Source: a bacterium (GTDB lineage: Bacteria; Auribacterota; UBA3054; B51-G9). From it: DNA of 5,239 bases. The notes under the pieces are model-generated. The model was not told the DNA's origin and ran no database searches. It saw only the letters and a list, made by a program, of their open reading frames with translations. Made by a program: the position numbers and the translations under genes. This document shows, piece after piece, positions 1 to 5,183 of the stretch. Location: NCBI GenBank assembly GCA_029939815.1, contig JAOZSF010000167.1, forward strand, positions 1-5,239, given 5' to 3'. Numbering within the stretch: position 1 is the stretch's first letter; the number at the start of each line of letters is the position of its first letter.

Positions 1-55
1 ACGGATAACGGATTACAAATATAAATAAAAAGACTAAAAAAACAATAAATAAAAC

Positions 56-92
56 TGCGGGAAATCCGCATAATAAAAAATGGAGACAAAAA
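56..92 (+). promoter_or_regulatory. ilvC leader: small hairpin and Shine-Dalgarno site
   Basis: TGCGG at 56-60 and CCGCA at 66-70 form a perfect 5-bp stem with a 5-base loop in an otherwise A-rich leader. GGAG at 82-85 follows, seven bases before the ATG at 93, and supports that start. The hairpin ends 11 bases before the ribosome site, so it could affect mRNA stability or initiation, but it is too small to call an attenuator. No leader peptide rich in Ile, Leu or Val codons is visible, and I could not place a convincing promoter. Positions 1-55 are A/T-rich and begin with two near-identical 7-base units (ACGGATA, ACGGATT). They hold nothing else I can support. Confidence 0.5.
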
Positions 93-1085
93 ATGGCTAA
101 GATGTATTATGAAAAAGACGCTGACTTAAAAATTCTTGACGGAAAAACCGTTGGAATTATCGGCTACGGATCACAAGGGCACGCACAGGCGCAAAACCTT
201 CGCGACAGCGGTGTTAACGTAATTATTTCCGAACTTCCGGGAACACCTAATTATGACCTCGCAAAAGAACACGGGTTCGAACCTGTTACTGCTGAAGAGC
301 TCGCTGAAAAAGCTGATGTTATTCAGATGCTTGCTCCCGATGAAACTCAGGCTATTATTTACAAAAACGCTGTCGCAAAAGCAATGAAAGCGGGGAAAAC
401 TCTTGTCTTTTCTCACGGATTTAATATCCATTACGGACAAATCGTTCCTCCGGCGGAAGTGGATGTGATTATGATTGCTCCTAAAGGTCCCGGACACCTT
501 GTTCGCAGCGTTTATGTTGAAGGCGGCGGAGTGCCAAACTTAATCGCAATCTATCAGGACGCAAGCGGCAAAGCCAAAGAAACTGCTCTTGCTTATTCAA
601 AAGGAATTGGTGGAACACGTGCCGGCGTTCTTGAAACAACTTTTAAAGAAGAAACTGAAACAGACCTCTTCGGTGAACAGGCAGTTCTTTGCGGTGGATG
701 CACAGCCCTTGTTAAAGCAGGATTTGAAACCCTTGTTGAAGCAGGTTATCAGCCGGAAATCGCTTACTTTGAATGTATGCACGAACTGAAACTTATTGTT
801 GATCTTATGTACGAAAAAGGTATCGCGGGAATGCGGGACTCAATTTCCAATACTGCGGAATACGGCGACGTAACACGTGGACCGGAAATTATTACTGAAG
901 ATACTAAAGACACTATGTTCGAAATTCTTTCTGATATTCAGGACGGTTCTTTCGCGCGTGAATGGCTGTTGGAAAATCAGGTTAACAAACCTGTTCTTAA
1001 CGCGCTTCGTAACAATGAAAAAGAACATCTCATCGAAAAAGTCGGCGGAAAACTTCGCGACATGATGAGCTGGCTGAAGAAATAA
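93..1085 (+). CDS. ilvC: ketol-acid reductoisomerase, class I (short form)
   Basis: This cytoplasmic enzyme converts 2-acetolactate or 2-aceto-2-hydroxybutyrate to the 2,3-dihydroxy acids of valine, leucine and isoleucine synthesis, using Mg2+ and a nicotinamide cofactor. At 330 residues it has the usual length of class I enzymes. The N-terminal Rossmann domain (about 1-181) carries GYGSQGHA at 24-31. The knotted helical domain (about 182-330) follows. Expected active-site residues are present: His108, Lys131, Asp191 and Glu195 (DLFGEQ), Glu227, Glu231 and Ser252. The start at 93 has GGAG seven bases upstream; an in-frame ATG at 102 is a weaker alternative. The cofactor loop after strand 2 (residues 46-54, SELPGTPNY) has Glu47 at the strand end. 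It lacks the Arg and Ser residues that bind the 2'-phosphate in typical NADPH enzymes, so NADH use is plausible. Sampled GC is about 45%, above the downstream cassette. Upstream genes lie outside the window. Confidence 0.98.
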   Translation: MAKMYYEKDADLKILDGKTVGIIGYGSQGHAQAQNLRDSGVNVIISELPGTPNYDLAKEHGFEPVTAEELAEKADVIQMLAPDETQAIIYKNAVAKAMKAGKTLVFSHGFNIHYGQIVPPAEVDVIMIAPKGPGHLVRSVYVEGGGVPNLIAIYQDASGKAKETALAYSKGIGGTRAGVLETTFKEETETDLFGEQAVLCGGCTALVKAGFETLVEAGYQPEIAYFECMHELKLIVDLMYEKGIAGMRDSISNTAEYGDVTRGPEIITEDTKDTMFEILSDIQDGSFAREWLLENQVNKPVLNALRNNEKEHLIEKVGGKLRDMMSWLKK

Positions 1086-1107
1086 TCAACATTTTTTAAT
1101 GTTGATT
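1084..1107 (+). terminator. AT-rich hairpin at the ilvC stop, possible weak terminator
   Basis: AATCAACATT (1084-1093) pairs perfectly with AATGTTGATT (1098-1107) around a TTTT loop, giving a 10-bp stem that starts inside the TAA stop codon of ilvC. Its position fits a transcript 3' end. The stem is AT-rich, however, and only a single extra T follows, so it is not a textbook intrinsic terminator. It may instead protect the 3' end of the mRNA. Confidence 0.45.
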
Positions 1108-1123
1108 TCCGGGGAAACCGGAA
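1107..1123 (+). repeat. second hairpin, TTCCGG/CCGGAA
   Basis: TTCCGG (1107-1112) and CCGGAA (1118-1123) form a perfect 6-bp stem around GGAAA. It abuts the preceding hairpin and shares base 1107 with it, so the two could stack or compete. No T-run follows. It is part of the non-coding structured tract between ilvC and the PH-domain gene. Confidence 0.45.
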
Positions 1124-1126
1124 TGG

Positions 1127-1209
1127 TATTCAGTAATCGGTATTCGGTAAATTCCCCTCTTGAGAGGGGTGGCGCGAAGCGACGGGGTGTGTTATTCGGT
1201 AATCGGTAT
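1127..1209 (+). repeat. palindromic intergenic repeat flanked by 17-base direct repeats
   Basis: A 17-base unit, TATTCAGTAATCGGTAT at 1127-1143, recurs at 1193-1209 as TATTCGGTAATCGGTAT with one mismatch. Between the copies lies a perfect hairpin, CCCCTC-TTGA-GAGGGG (1154-1169), followed by a short CGC-GAA-GCG stem (1174-1182) and a G-rich tail (1184-1188). Read in one frame this core gives SPLERGGAKRRGV, a peptide I recall as a frequent spurious translation of a dispersed intergenic repeat in many bacterial genomes; that recollection is unchecked. The tract is best read as a REP/MITE-like non-coding repeat. No transposase or clean target duplication is visible. Confidence 0.6.
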
Positions 1210-1245
1210 CCCGCCCCGAATTTTCTCGGGGCGGGAATTGCCGAT
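1202..1245 (+). terminator. strong GC-rich hairpin upstream of the PH-domain gene, possible terminator or repeat
   Basis: TCCCGCCCCGA (1209-1219) pairs perfectly with TCGGGGCGGGA (1226-1236) around ATTTTC. An outer stem, ATCGG (1202-1206) with CCGAT (1241-1245), extends it across a small internal loop. The 11-bp GC-rich inner stem is the most stable structure in the window. No T-tract follows on the plus strand, so Rho-independent termination is uncertain. It overlaps the second copy of the 17-base direct repeat and may be part of the same repeat family. It could equally insulate the PH-domain gene from ilvC transcription. Confidence 0.45.
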
Positions 1246-1264
1246 GTCCGTTTAGTCCGTAAAA

Positions 1265-1270
1265 AAGGAG
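1265..1270 (+). promoter_or_regulatory. Shine-Dalgarno site of the PH-domain gene
   Basis: AAGGAG lies seven bases before the ATG at 1278 and fixes that start. Just upstream, GTCCGT occurs twice (1246-1251 and 1255-1260). Its meaning is unknown. Confidence 0.75.
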
Positions 1271-1277
1271 AAAAATT

Positions 1278-1748
1278 ATGAGCGAAAATGAAGAAATCTT
1301 GTGGAATGGAAAACCATCACAACTTATTAATTTTAACGCGTATCTCCTGTCAGGAATTGTAGCTTTAGCGATAATAATTTTTTCTTTCCACTGGGACTGG
1401 ATCTTTCTTTTGGTCTTTTTGCCAATCGGTTACGCTTTAAAAAAATGGCTCACCGTAAATTCCTATAATTATGAACTCACAAGTGAGCGCATGAGAGTTA
1501 CAACCGGAATTTTCACGAAAAATTTTGAAGAGATTGAGCTTTACAGAATACGTGATTATTCAATTGTTCAGCCGTTTTTTCTTAGATTATTTTCGCTTGG
1601 AAATGTGCTTTTAAAAACTTCCGATAAAACGATGCCGGAGCTTACAATTGCCGCCATAAAAGATTTTATGGAAGTAAAAGATAAAATCAGAGAACGTGTG
1701 GAAATTCTTAGAAAAGAAAAAGATATTAAAGAAGTTGATTATACTTAA
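1278..1748 (+). CDS. small membrane protein with bacterial PH domain (bPH2/YdbS-like)
   Basis: This 156-residue protein opens with ENEEILWNGKPS, typical of membrane PH-domain proteins. Two closely spaced hydrophobic segments follow, at about residues 21-37 and 41-58. A soluble bacterial PH domain (about 63-140) comes next, with YELTSERMRVTTGIF (65-79) and the IRDYSIVQPFFLRLFSLGNV stretch (91-110) characteristic of the PF03703 fold. The tail is charged and lysine/glutamate-rich. The pattern predicts an inner-membrane protein with the PH domain on the cytoplasmic side. The biochemical role of this family is poorly defined, and I assign no specific function. The start is supported by AAGGAG. The stop is only six bases before the HEPN gene, so the genes may share a transcript, although base composition shifts toward AT across this boundary. 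No signal peptide cleavage site is evident. Confidence 0.85.
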   Translation: MSENEEILWNGKPSQLINFNAYLLSGIVALAIIIFSFHWDWIFLLVFLPIGYALKKWLTVNSYNYELTSERMRVTTGIFTKNFEEIELYRIRDYSIVQPFFLRLFSLGNVLLKTSDKTMPELTIAAIKDFMEVKDKIRERVEILRKEKDIKEVDYT

Positions 1749-1754
1749 GCCATT

Positions 1755-2174
1755 ATGAAAAATAAAGACATAAGATGGAAACAAAGATTTCAAAATTTCC
1801 AACGCGCTTTCTTATTACTGAAAGAAGCGTTAGAGAAGGACATAAGTGAATTTAATCAGTTGGAAAAAGAAGGGCTTATTCAAAGATTTGAATATACTTT
1901 TGAATTGGCGTGGAAAACTTTGAAAGATAAATTGGAAAATGATGGAATTATTCTAAGTAAGATTTCTCCTAAAACAGTTGTTAAAACGGCTTATGAAGCT
2001 AAATATTTGAATAGCGCGGAATTGTGGCTGAAGATGATTGGTGATAGAAATTTAATGAGTCATACTTATGATTTCAGTAAATTTGAAGAGATTATTTTGA
2101 CTATCAAAAATCAATATTTACTTTTGCTAAATGAACTTTACTCTGAATTCTTAAAAGAAATTGATGAAGAATGA
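1755..2174 (+). CDS. hepT: HEPN-domain protein, HepT-like RNase toxin / nucleotidyltransferase substrate-binding protein (HI0074-like)
   Basis: This 139-residue, largely helical protein fits the HEPN family often annotated as nucleotidyltransferase substrate-binding protein. FEYTFELAWKTLKDKL (45-60) is the family's helix signature. The catalytic RX4HXY motif is intact: Arg98, His103 and Tyr105 in RNLMSHTY. In characterised HepT toxins this motif makes an RNA-cleaving site, and its tyrosine is the residue AMPylated by the partner MntA; Tyr105 is the equivalent here by inference. The stop overlaps the start of the MNT gene (ATGA), so translation is probably coupled. No clear Shine-Dalgarno site precedes the ATG, which lies six bases after the PH-domain stop. 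An older alternative reading is a substrate-binding subunit for the nucleotidyltransferase. Its AT-rich composition resembles the downstream restriction genes more than ilvC. Confidence 0.88.
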   Translation: MKNKDIRWKQRFQNFQRAFLLLKEALEKDISEFNQLEKEGLIQRFEYTFELAWKTLKDKLENDGIILSKISPKTVVKTAYEAKYLNSAELWLKMIGDRNLMSHTYDFSKFEEIILTIKNQYLLLLNELYSEFLKEIDEE

Positions 2175-2479
2175 CTGAAACCGGTATAAATCAGAAATGG
2201 AAAAATCTTATCTCGGATATTTTTGAAAAATACCCGGAAATAGAATTAGTCAAACTTTACGGTTCAAGAGCTAAAGGGAATTTCAACGAGAGAAGTGATA
2301 TAGATTTAGTTGCTTTTGGTGAAAAAATAAATAGATTTATTATTTCTAAAATTCTTTTGGATTTTGATGATTTAGATATTCCGAACAAAATTGAATTGCA
2401 GCAGTATAGTGATATTAAAAATCAGAAGCTTAAAGAACATATTGATAGAATTGGAAAAATTTTTTATGAAAAAAAATAA
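2171..2479 (+). CDS. mntA: minimal nucleotidyltransferase (MNT), MntA-like antitoxin
   Basis: This 102-residue protein is a single minimal nucleotidyltransferase domain of the DNA polymerase beta-like superfamily. LVKLYGSRAKG (26-36) and SDIDL (42-46) make an exact GSX10DXD motif, with Gly31, Ser32, Asp43 and Asp45 for nucleotide and metal binding. The probable third carboxylate is Glu75 in NKIELQQY, where many relatives have Asp. In studied HEPN/MNT systems this protein transfers AMP from ATP to the toxin tyrosine and so neutralises it. Its four-base ATGA overlap with the HEPN gene supports that partnership. The gene order toxin then antitoxin is common for this family. Only a weak GAAGA precedes the start, consistent with translational coupling. 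It ends 60 bases before the methyltransferase gene; the 21-base flanking repeat starts 12 bases after its stop codon. Confidence 0.88.
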   Translation: MTETGINQKWKNLISDIFEKYPEIELVKLYGSRAKGNFNERSDIDLVAFGEKINRFIISKILLDFDDLDIPNKIELQQYSDIKNQKLKEHIDRIGKIFYEKK

Positions 2480-2489
2480 AAAATTTTCT

Positions 2490-2511
2490 ATCGACAAAAA
2501 ATGTCGATTGA
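2490..2511. repeat. left copy of 21-base repeat flanking the restriction system, with hairpin
   Basis: The repeated unit is 2491-2511: TCGACA (2491-2496), five A, TGTCGA (2502-2507), then TTGA. The two hexamers are perfect reverse complements, and in this copy A2490-T2508 adds a seventh pair. The same 21 bases recur exactly at 5184-5204. Directly downstream, TTGAATTCAA (2508-2517) is a perfect 10-base palindrome that overlaps the repeat end. The site lies 29 bases before the first methyltransferase gene, so it could be a module boundary, an operator, or a weak terminator on the minus strand. Confidence 0.75.
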
Positions 2512-2539
2512 ATTCAACAATAATTAGCGAAAAAAATAA

Positions 2540-3448
2540 ATGAAAATAAAACAAGCAAAACCGTTTTTAAAATGGGCAGGAGGCAAAACTCAGTTATTAA
2601 ACGAAATTGAGGCCAAATTTCCATATAAAAAGAATGATGAATTTTCCTTTATTGAGCCATTTGTCGGAAGCGGAGCTGTATTGTTTTGGGTTTTAAACAA
2701 TTTCCCCAATTTAAAATCAGCAGTTATAAACGATATAAATAAAGATTTAATAAATTCATACAAAACAATAAAAGAAAATGTTACCGATTTAGTTTTAATT
2801 CTTAAAACTTTTGAAAAAGAATATCATTCTTTATCAGAAAAAACAGAAGAAAAGAAAGAATATTATTACAAAAAAAGAGAACTTTTTAATGCACGAAAAC
2901 CCGAACAAACAAAACAAACAGCTTTGTTTATTTTTCTAAACCGCACTTGTTTTAATGGCTTATATAGAGTAAACAGAAAAAATGGATTTAATGTTCCGGT
3001 CGGCAGCTATAAAAACCCGATGATATGTAACGAAACTAATCTTTTGGCTGTTTCTAAATTATTGCAAAAAGTTGAAATATTATCAGGAGATTTTGAAAAA
3101 ACAATAAATTATGCAAGTAAAGATTCTTTGTTTTACTTTGATCCACCGTATAAACCATTATCAGAAACATCAAGTTTTACCGCTTATACAAAAGATGAAT
3201 TTGATGATAATGAGCAAATTAGATTAAAAGAATTTTGTGATAAGTTAGATTTCATCAATTGCAAATGGATATTGAGTAATTCAGATGTGAAAGGCAAAAA
3301 TCCAAACGATAATTTCTTTGATGATTTATTTGAAAAATATCAAATAAATAGAGTGTTAGCAAAAAGAAGTATAAACGCTAATCCAAATAAAAGAGGACAA
3401 TTAACAGAACTGCTAATTTTAAATCAAGGAGTTTATAATGCAATTTAA
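2540..3448 (+). CDS. dpnM: DNA adenine N6-methyltransferase, Dam/M1.DpnII type (predicted GATC)
   Basis: This methyltransferase should transfer a methyl group from S-adenosylmethionine to adenine in GATC and protect the host from the adjacent endonuclease. The 302 residues follow alpha-class order. An N-terminal PFLKWAGGKTQLL (motif X, 8-20) comes first, then the SAM-binding EPFVGSG (motif I, 39-45) and a target-recognition region. That region includes LNRTCFNGLYRVNRKNGFN (from Leu133). The catalytic DPPY (motif IV, 201-204) follows, then a SSFTAYTKDEF stretch. These are hallmarks of the Dam/DpnM/MboA family, so GATC is a strong inference but has not been tested. The ATG at 2540 is preceded by an A-rich leader with no Shine-Dalgarno site, unlike the endonuclease gene. 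It is first in the three-gene unit, as expected for early expression of protection. Its last 11 bases overlap the endonuclease gene. Confidence 0.95.
   Translation: MKIKQAKPFLKWAGGKTQLLNEIEAKFPYKKNDEFSFIEPFVGSGAVLFWVLNNFPNLKSAVINDINKDLINSYKTIKENVTDLVLILKTFEKEYHSLSEKTEEKKEYYYKKRELFNARKPEQTKQTALFIFLNRTCFNGLYRVNRKNGFNVPVGSYKNPMICNETNLLAVSKLLQKVEILSGDFEKTINYASKDSLFYFDPPYKPLSETSSFTAYTKDEFDDNEQIRLKEFCDKLDFINCKWILSNSDVKGKNPNDNFFDDLFEKYQINRVLAKRSINANPNKRGQLTELLILNQGVYNAI
3426..3431 (+). promoter_or_regulatory. Shine-Dalgarno site of the endonuclease gene inside the methyltransferase gene
   Basis: AAGGAG sits within the last codons of the methyltransferase gene, six bases before the ATG at 3438. It is the clearest ribosome site of the restriction unit and decides the endonuclease start, making an 11-base overlap. 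Confidence 0.75.
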
Positions 3449-4256
3449 TGATTTTATGAAGCAGTTAGGCAGAACAAATTCAACTTTAGATTCTTTTGTC
3501 GATTTTGAAAAGGTTTTAAGCAACGTTGATAAAATATCAATTAAATTAAATCAATTAAATTATCTAATTGGGAAAAAAGATATTCCACATGCGGTAAAGG
3601 AATTATATAAAGAAAACAAAAGTTGCTTTTCTGTCTTAAAAATATTGATTGCTGTAAGAGATAATAAAGAAGTCATAAATCCAAATGGAAAAGTTGTATA
3701 TTTAAATAGTTATTTTGAAAATGAAAATAAAATTATTGAATATATTAACGAAACAGGATTAATCGAAGTTTTTAAAAATAAAAGCATAAAAAATTTAGTT
3801 GATTATGTGTTCGGCATTGAAGTTGGTCTTGATACAAATGCCAGAAAAAATAGAGGTGGTAAAAATATGGAGAATTTAATCGCCGCAATATTTAATGAAA
3901 ATAAAATACCGTTTGAAACGGAAACTAAAAGTGATACTTTTCCGGCATTAAAAAGCTTGGGAAAAGATATTAAACGATTTGATTTTACAATAAAAACAAA
4001 AAAAAAGACATATCTAATAGAAGTGAATTATTACAATGGCGGTGGTTCAAAATTAAATGAAACGGCTCGTGCTTATGCAGATATCACGCCTAAAATAAAT
4101 CAATATGATGGATTTGAATTTGTATGGATTACAGATGGGCGGGGTTGGTTTTCAGCAAAAAACAAATTAAATGAAGCATTTAATGCAATTCCTAAACTTT
4201 ATAATTTAACATCAATAAAAGATTTTATAAAAATTGTAAGAAAAGAACTTGTATAA
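3438..4256 (+). CDS. dpnB: type II restriction endonuclease, DpnII/MboI family (predicted GATC)
   Basis: This enzyme should cut unmethylated GATC in double-stranded DNA. The 272 residues match the DpnII family through the C-terminal nuclease core. GLDTNARKNRGGKNMENLI (130-148) contributes a conserved glutamate (Glu145). RFDFTI places Asp182, and YLIEVNYYNGGGSKLNETA (192-210) holds Glu195-Val-Asn197, a PD-(D/E)XK-like site with Asn in place of the usual Lys. The NYYNGGGSKLNE block is the family's best signature. The N-terminal 120 residues are helical and charged, probably for DNA binding or dimerisation. The length is close to that recalled for DpnII (about 290). The gene lies between two methyltransferase genes, overlaps the first by 11 bases and shares one base with the second (TAATG), implying tight translational coupling. 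No controller (C) protein gene is present. Composition is very AT-rich, with a sampled 60-base stretch at 25% GC. Confidence 0.93.
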   Translation: MQFNDFMKQLGRTNSTLDSFVDFEKVLSNVDKISIKLNQLNYLIGKKDIPHAVKELYKENKSCFSVLKILIAVRDNKEVINPNGKVVYLNSYFENENKIIEYINETGLIEVFKNKSIKNLVDYVFGIEVGLDTNARKNRGGKNMENLIAAIFNENKIPFETETKSDTFPALKSLGKDIKRFDFTIKTKKKTYLIEVNYYNGGGSKLNETARAYADITPKINQYDGFEFVWITDGRGWFSAKNKLNEAFNAIPKLYNLTSIKDFIKIVRKELV

Positions 4257-5146
4257 TGATTAAACCATACTTCAAATCTCGGGATAAGAACTTTACGCTT
4301 TTAAATGAAGATGTTTTTGAAGTATTGCCTAAATTTGAGTTTGAATTTGATATGATTTTTGCTGATCCACCGTATTTTTTGTCAAATGATGGTTTGACTA
4401 TTAAAAACGGCAAAATTACAAGTGTAAATAAAGGCAAATGGGATAAATCTTATGGTTTTGATGAAATAAATAATTTTAATCGAAAATGGTTGGCATTAGT
4501 TCGAAATAAAATGAAAAAAAATGCCACTATTTGGATAAGTGGAACATCGCATAATATTTTTAGCGTAGGACAGATTTTGGTAGAATTGGGATTTAAAATT
4601 TTAAATATAGTTACTTGGGAGAAAACAAATCCACCACCAAATTTTTCTTGTCGTTATTTCACTCATTCAACAGAACAGATTATCTGGGCAAGAAAAGAAG
4701 AAAAAACGCCTCATTATTTTAATTATGATTTAATGAAACAATTAAATGATAATAAGCAGATGAAAGATGTGTGGAAGTTACCGGCAATAGCCAAATGGGA
4801 AAAAAGTTGCGGAAAACACCCGACACAAAAACCTTTGGCACTACTAACAAGATTAATTTTAGCATCAACCAAAAAAGACGCATGGGTATTAGACCCTTTT
4901 GCCGGAAGCAGTACAACAGGAATTGCAGCAAATTTGCTTGAGAGAAAATTTTTAGGAATAGATAAAGAATTAGAATATTTAGAAATAAGCAAAGCAAGAA
5001 AAAAGGAAATTGAAAATATAGGTATTGCTCAAAAATATAAATCGAAAATTAATGGATTTCACGATGAAAATGAACTTAGCTTATTTTTACTTAAAGAACA
5101 GCAAGTTGACTACATTGCAAACGTAATAAATTGCTTGCCATTTTAA
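4256..5146 (+). CDS. dpnA: DNA adenine N6-methyltransferase, DpnA/M2.DpnII type (beta class)
   Basis: This is the second adenine methyltransferase of the system. The 296 residues follow beta-class order: catalytic ADPPYFLSNDG (motif IV, Asp37-Pro-Pro-Tyr40) comes first, then a recognition region, HPTQKP (188-193), and the SAM-binding DPFAGSSTTG (213-222). WISGTSHN and RYFTHSTEQIIWARK between them are typical of the DpnA/MboC group. In pneumococcus DpnA also methylates single-stranded DNA and protects incoming plasmid DNA during transformation; the same role here is an inference. The start codon shares its A with the endonuclease stop (TAATG), and no separate Shine-Dalgarno site is obvious, so translation is probably re-initiated. 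After the conserved core there is a tail of roughly 28 residues (269-296, HDENELSLFLLKEQQ onward) that I do not recognise from shorter relatives. The stop lies 37 bases before the right 21-base repeat. Confidence 0.93.
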   Translation: MIKPYFKSRDKNFTLLNEDVFEVLPKFEFEFDMIFADPPYFLSNDGLTIKNGKITSVNKGKWDKSYGFDEINNFNRKWLALVRNKMKKNATIWISGTSHNIFSVGQILVELGFKILNIVTWEKTNPPPNFSCRYFTHSTEQIIWARKEEKTPHYFNYDLMKQLNDNKQMKDVWKLPAIAKWEKSCGKHPTQKPLALLTRLILASTKKDAWVLDPFAGSSTTGIAANLLERKFLGIDKELEYLEISKARKKEIENIGIAQKYKSKINGFHDENELSLFLLKEQQVDYIANVINCLPF

Positions 5147-5183
5147 CAATATATTAAAGACTCAATTTTTAGAATTAACCTCT

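Noticed and set aside
56..70. Transcription attenuator or riboswitch before ilvC
   Set aside because: Only a 5-bp stem is present, without an alternative pairing, a leader peptide or a T-tract.
171..497. 108-residue minus-strand ORF inside ilvC
   Set aside because: It is antisense to a clear enzyme gene, has no recognisable motif, and its composition follows from the ilvC codons.
589..1065. Overlapping plus- and minus-strand ORFs of about 60 residues within ilvC
   Set aside because: All lie within the ilvC frame region, encode low-complexity Lys/Phe-rich peptides, and lack starts with ribosome sites.
1127..1209. Insertion sequence remnant
   Set aside because: No transposase fragment is visible, and the 17-base repeats are direct rather than terminal inverted repeats, so only a small palindromic repeat can be supported.
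1099..1281. Possible 60-residue plus-strand ORF containing SPLERGGAKRRGV
   Set aside because: It is a translation through hairpins and direct repeats, has no ribosome site, and overlaps the well-supported PH-domain start. The peptide is best explained as a spurious reading of a dispersed repeat.
2490..2511. CRISPR-like repeat
   Set aside because: There are only two copies, 2.7 kb apart, with genes between them. There is no spacer array and no cas gene.
2508..2537. Sigma-70-type promoter with TTGAAT at 2509-2514 as -35 box
   Set aside because: No acceptable -10 box occurs at 16-18 bases downstream, and a Bacteroidota-type TAnnTTTG element is also absent.
4225..4437. 70-residue minus-strand ORF across the endonuclease/methyltransferase junction
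   Set aside because: It lies opposite two well-supported genes and shows no motif or ribosome site.
4719..4997. Two minus-strand ORFs of 89-92 residues inside the dpnA-like gene
   Set aside because: They are shadows of the methyltransferase reading frame; their hydrophobic appearance comes from reading AT-rich codons backwards.
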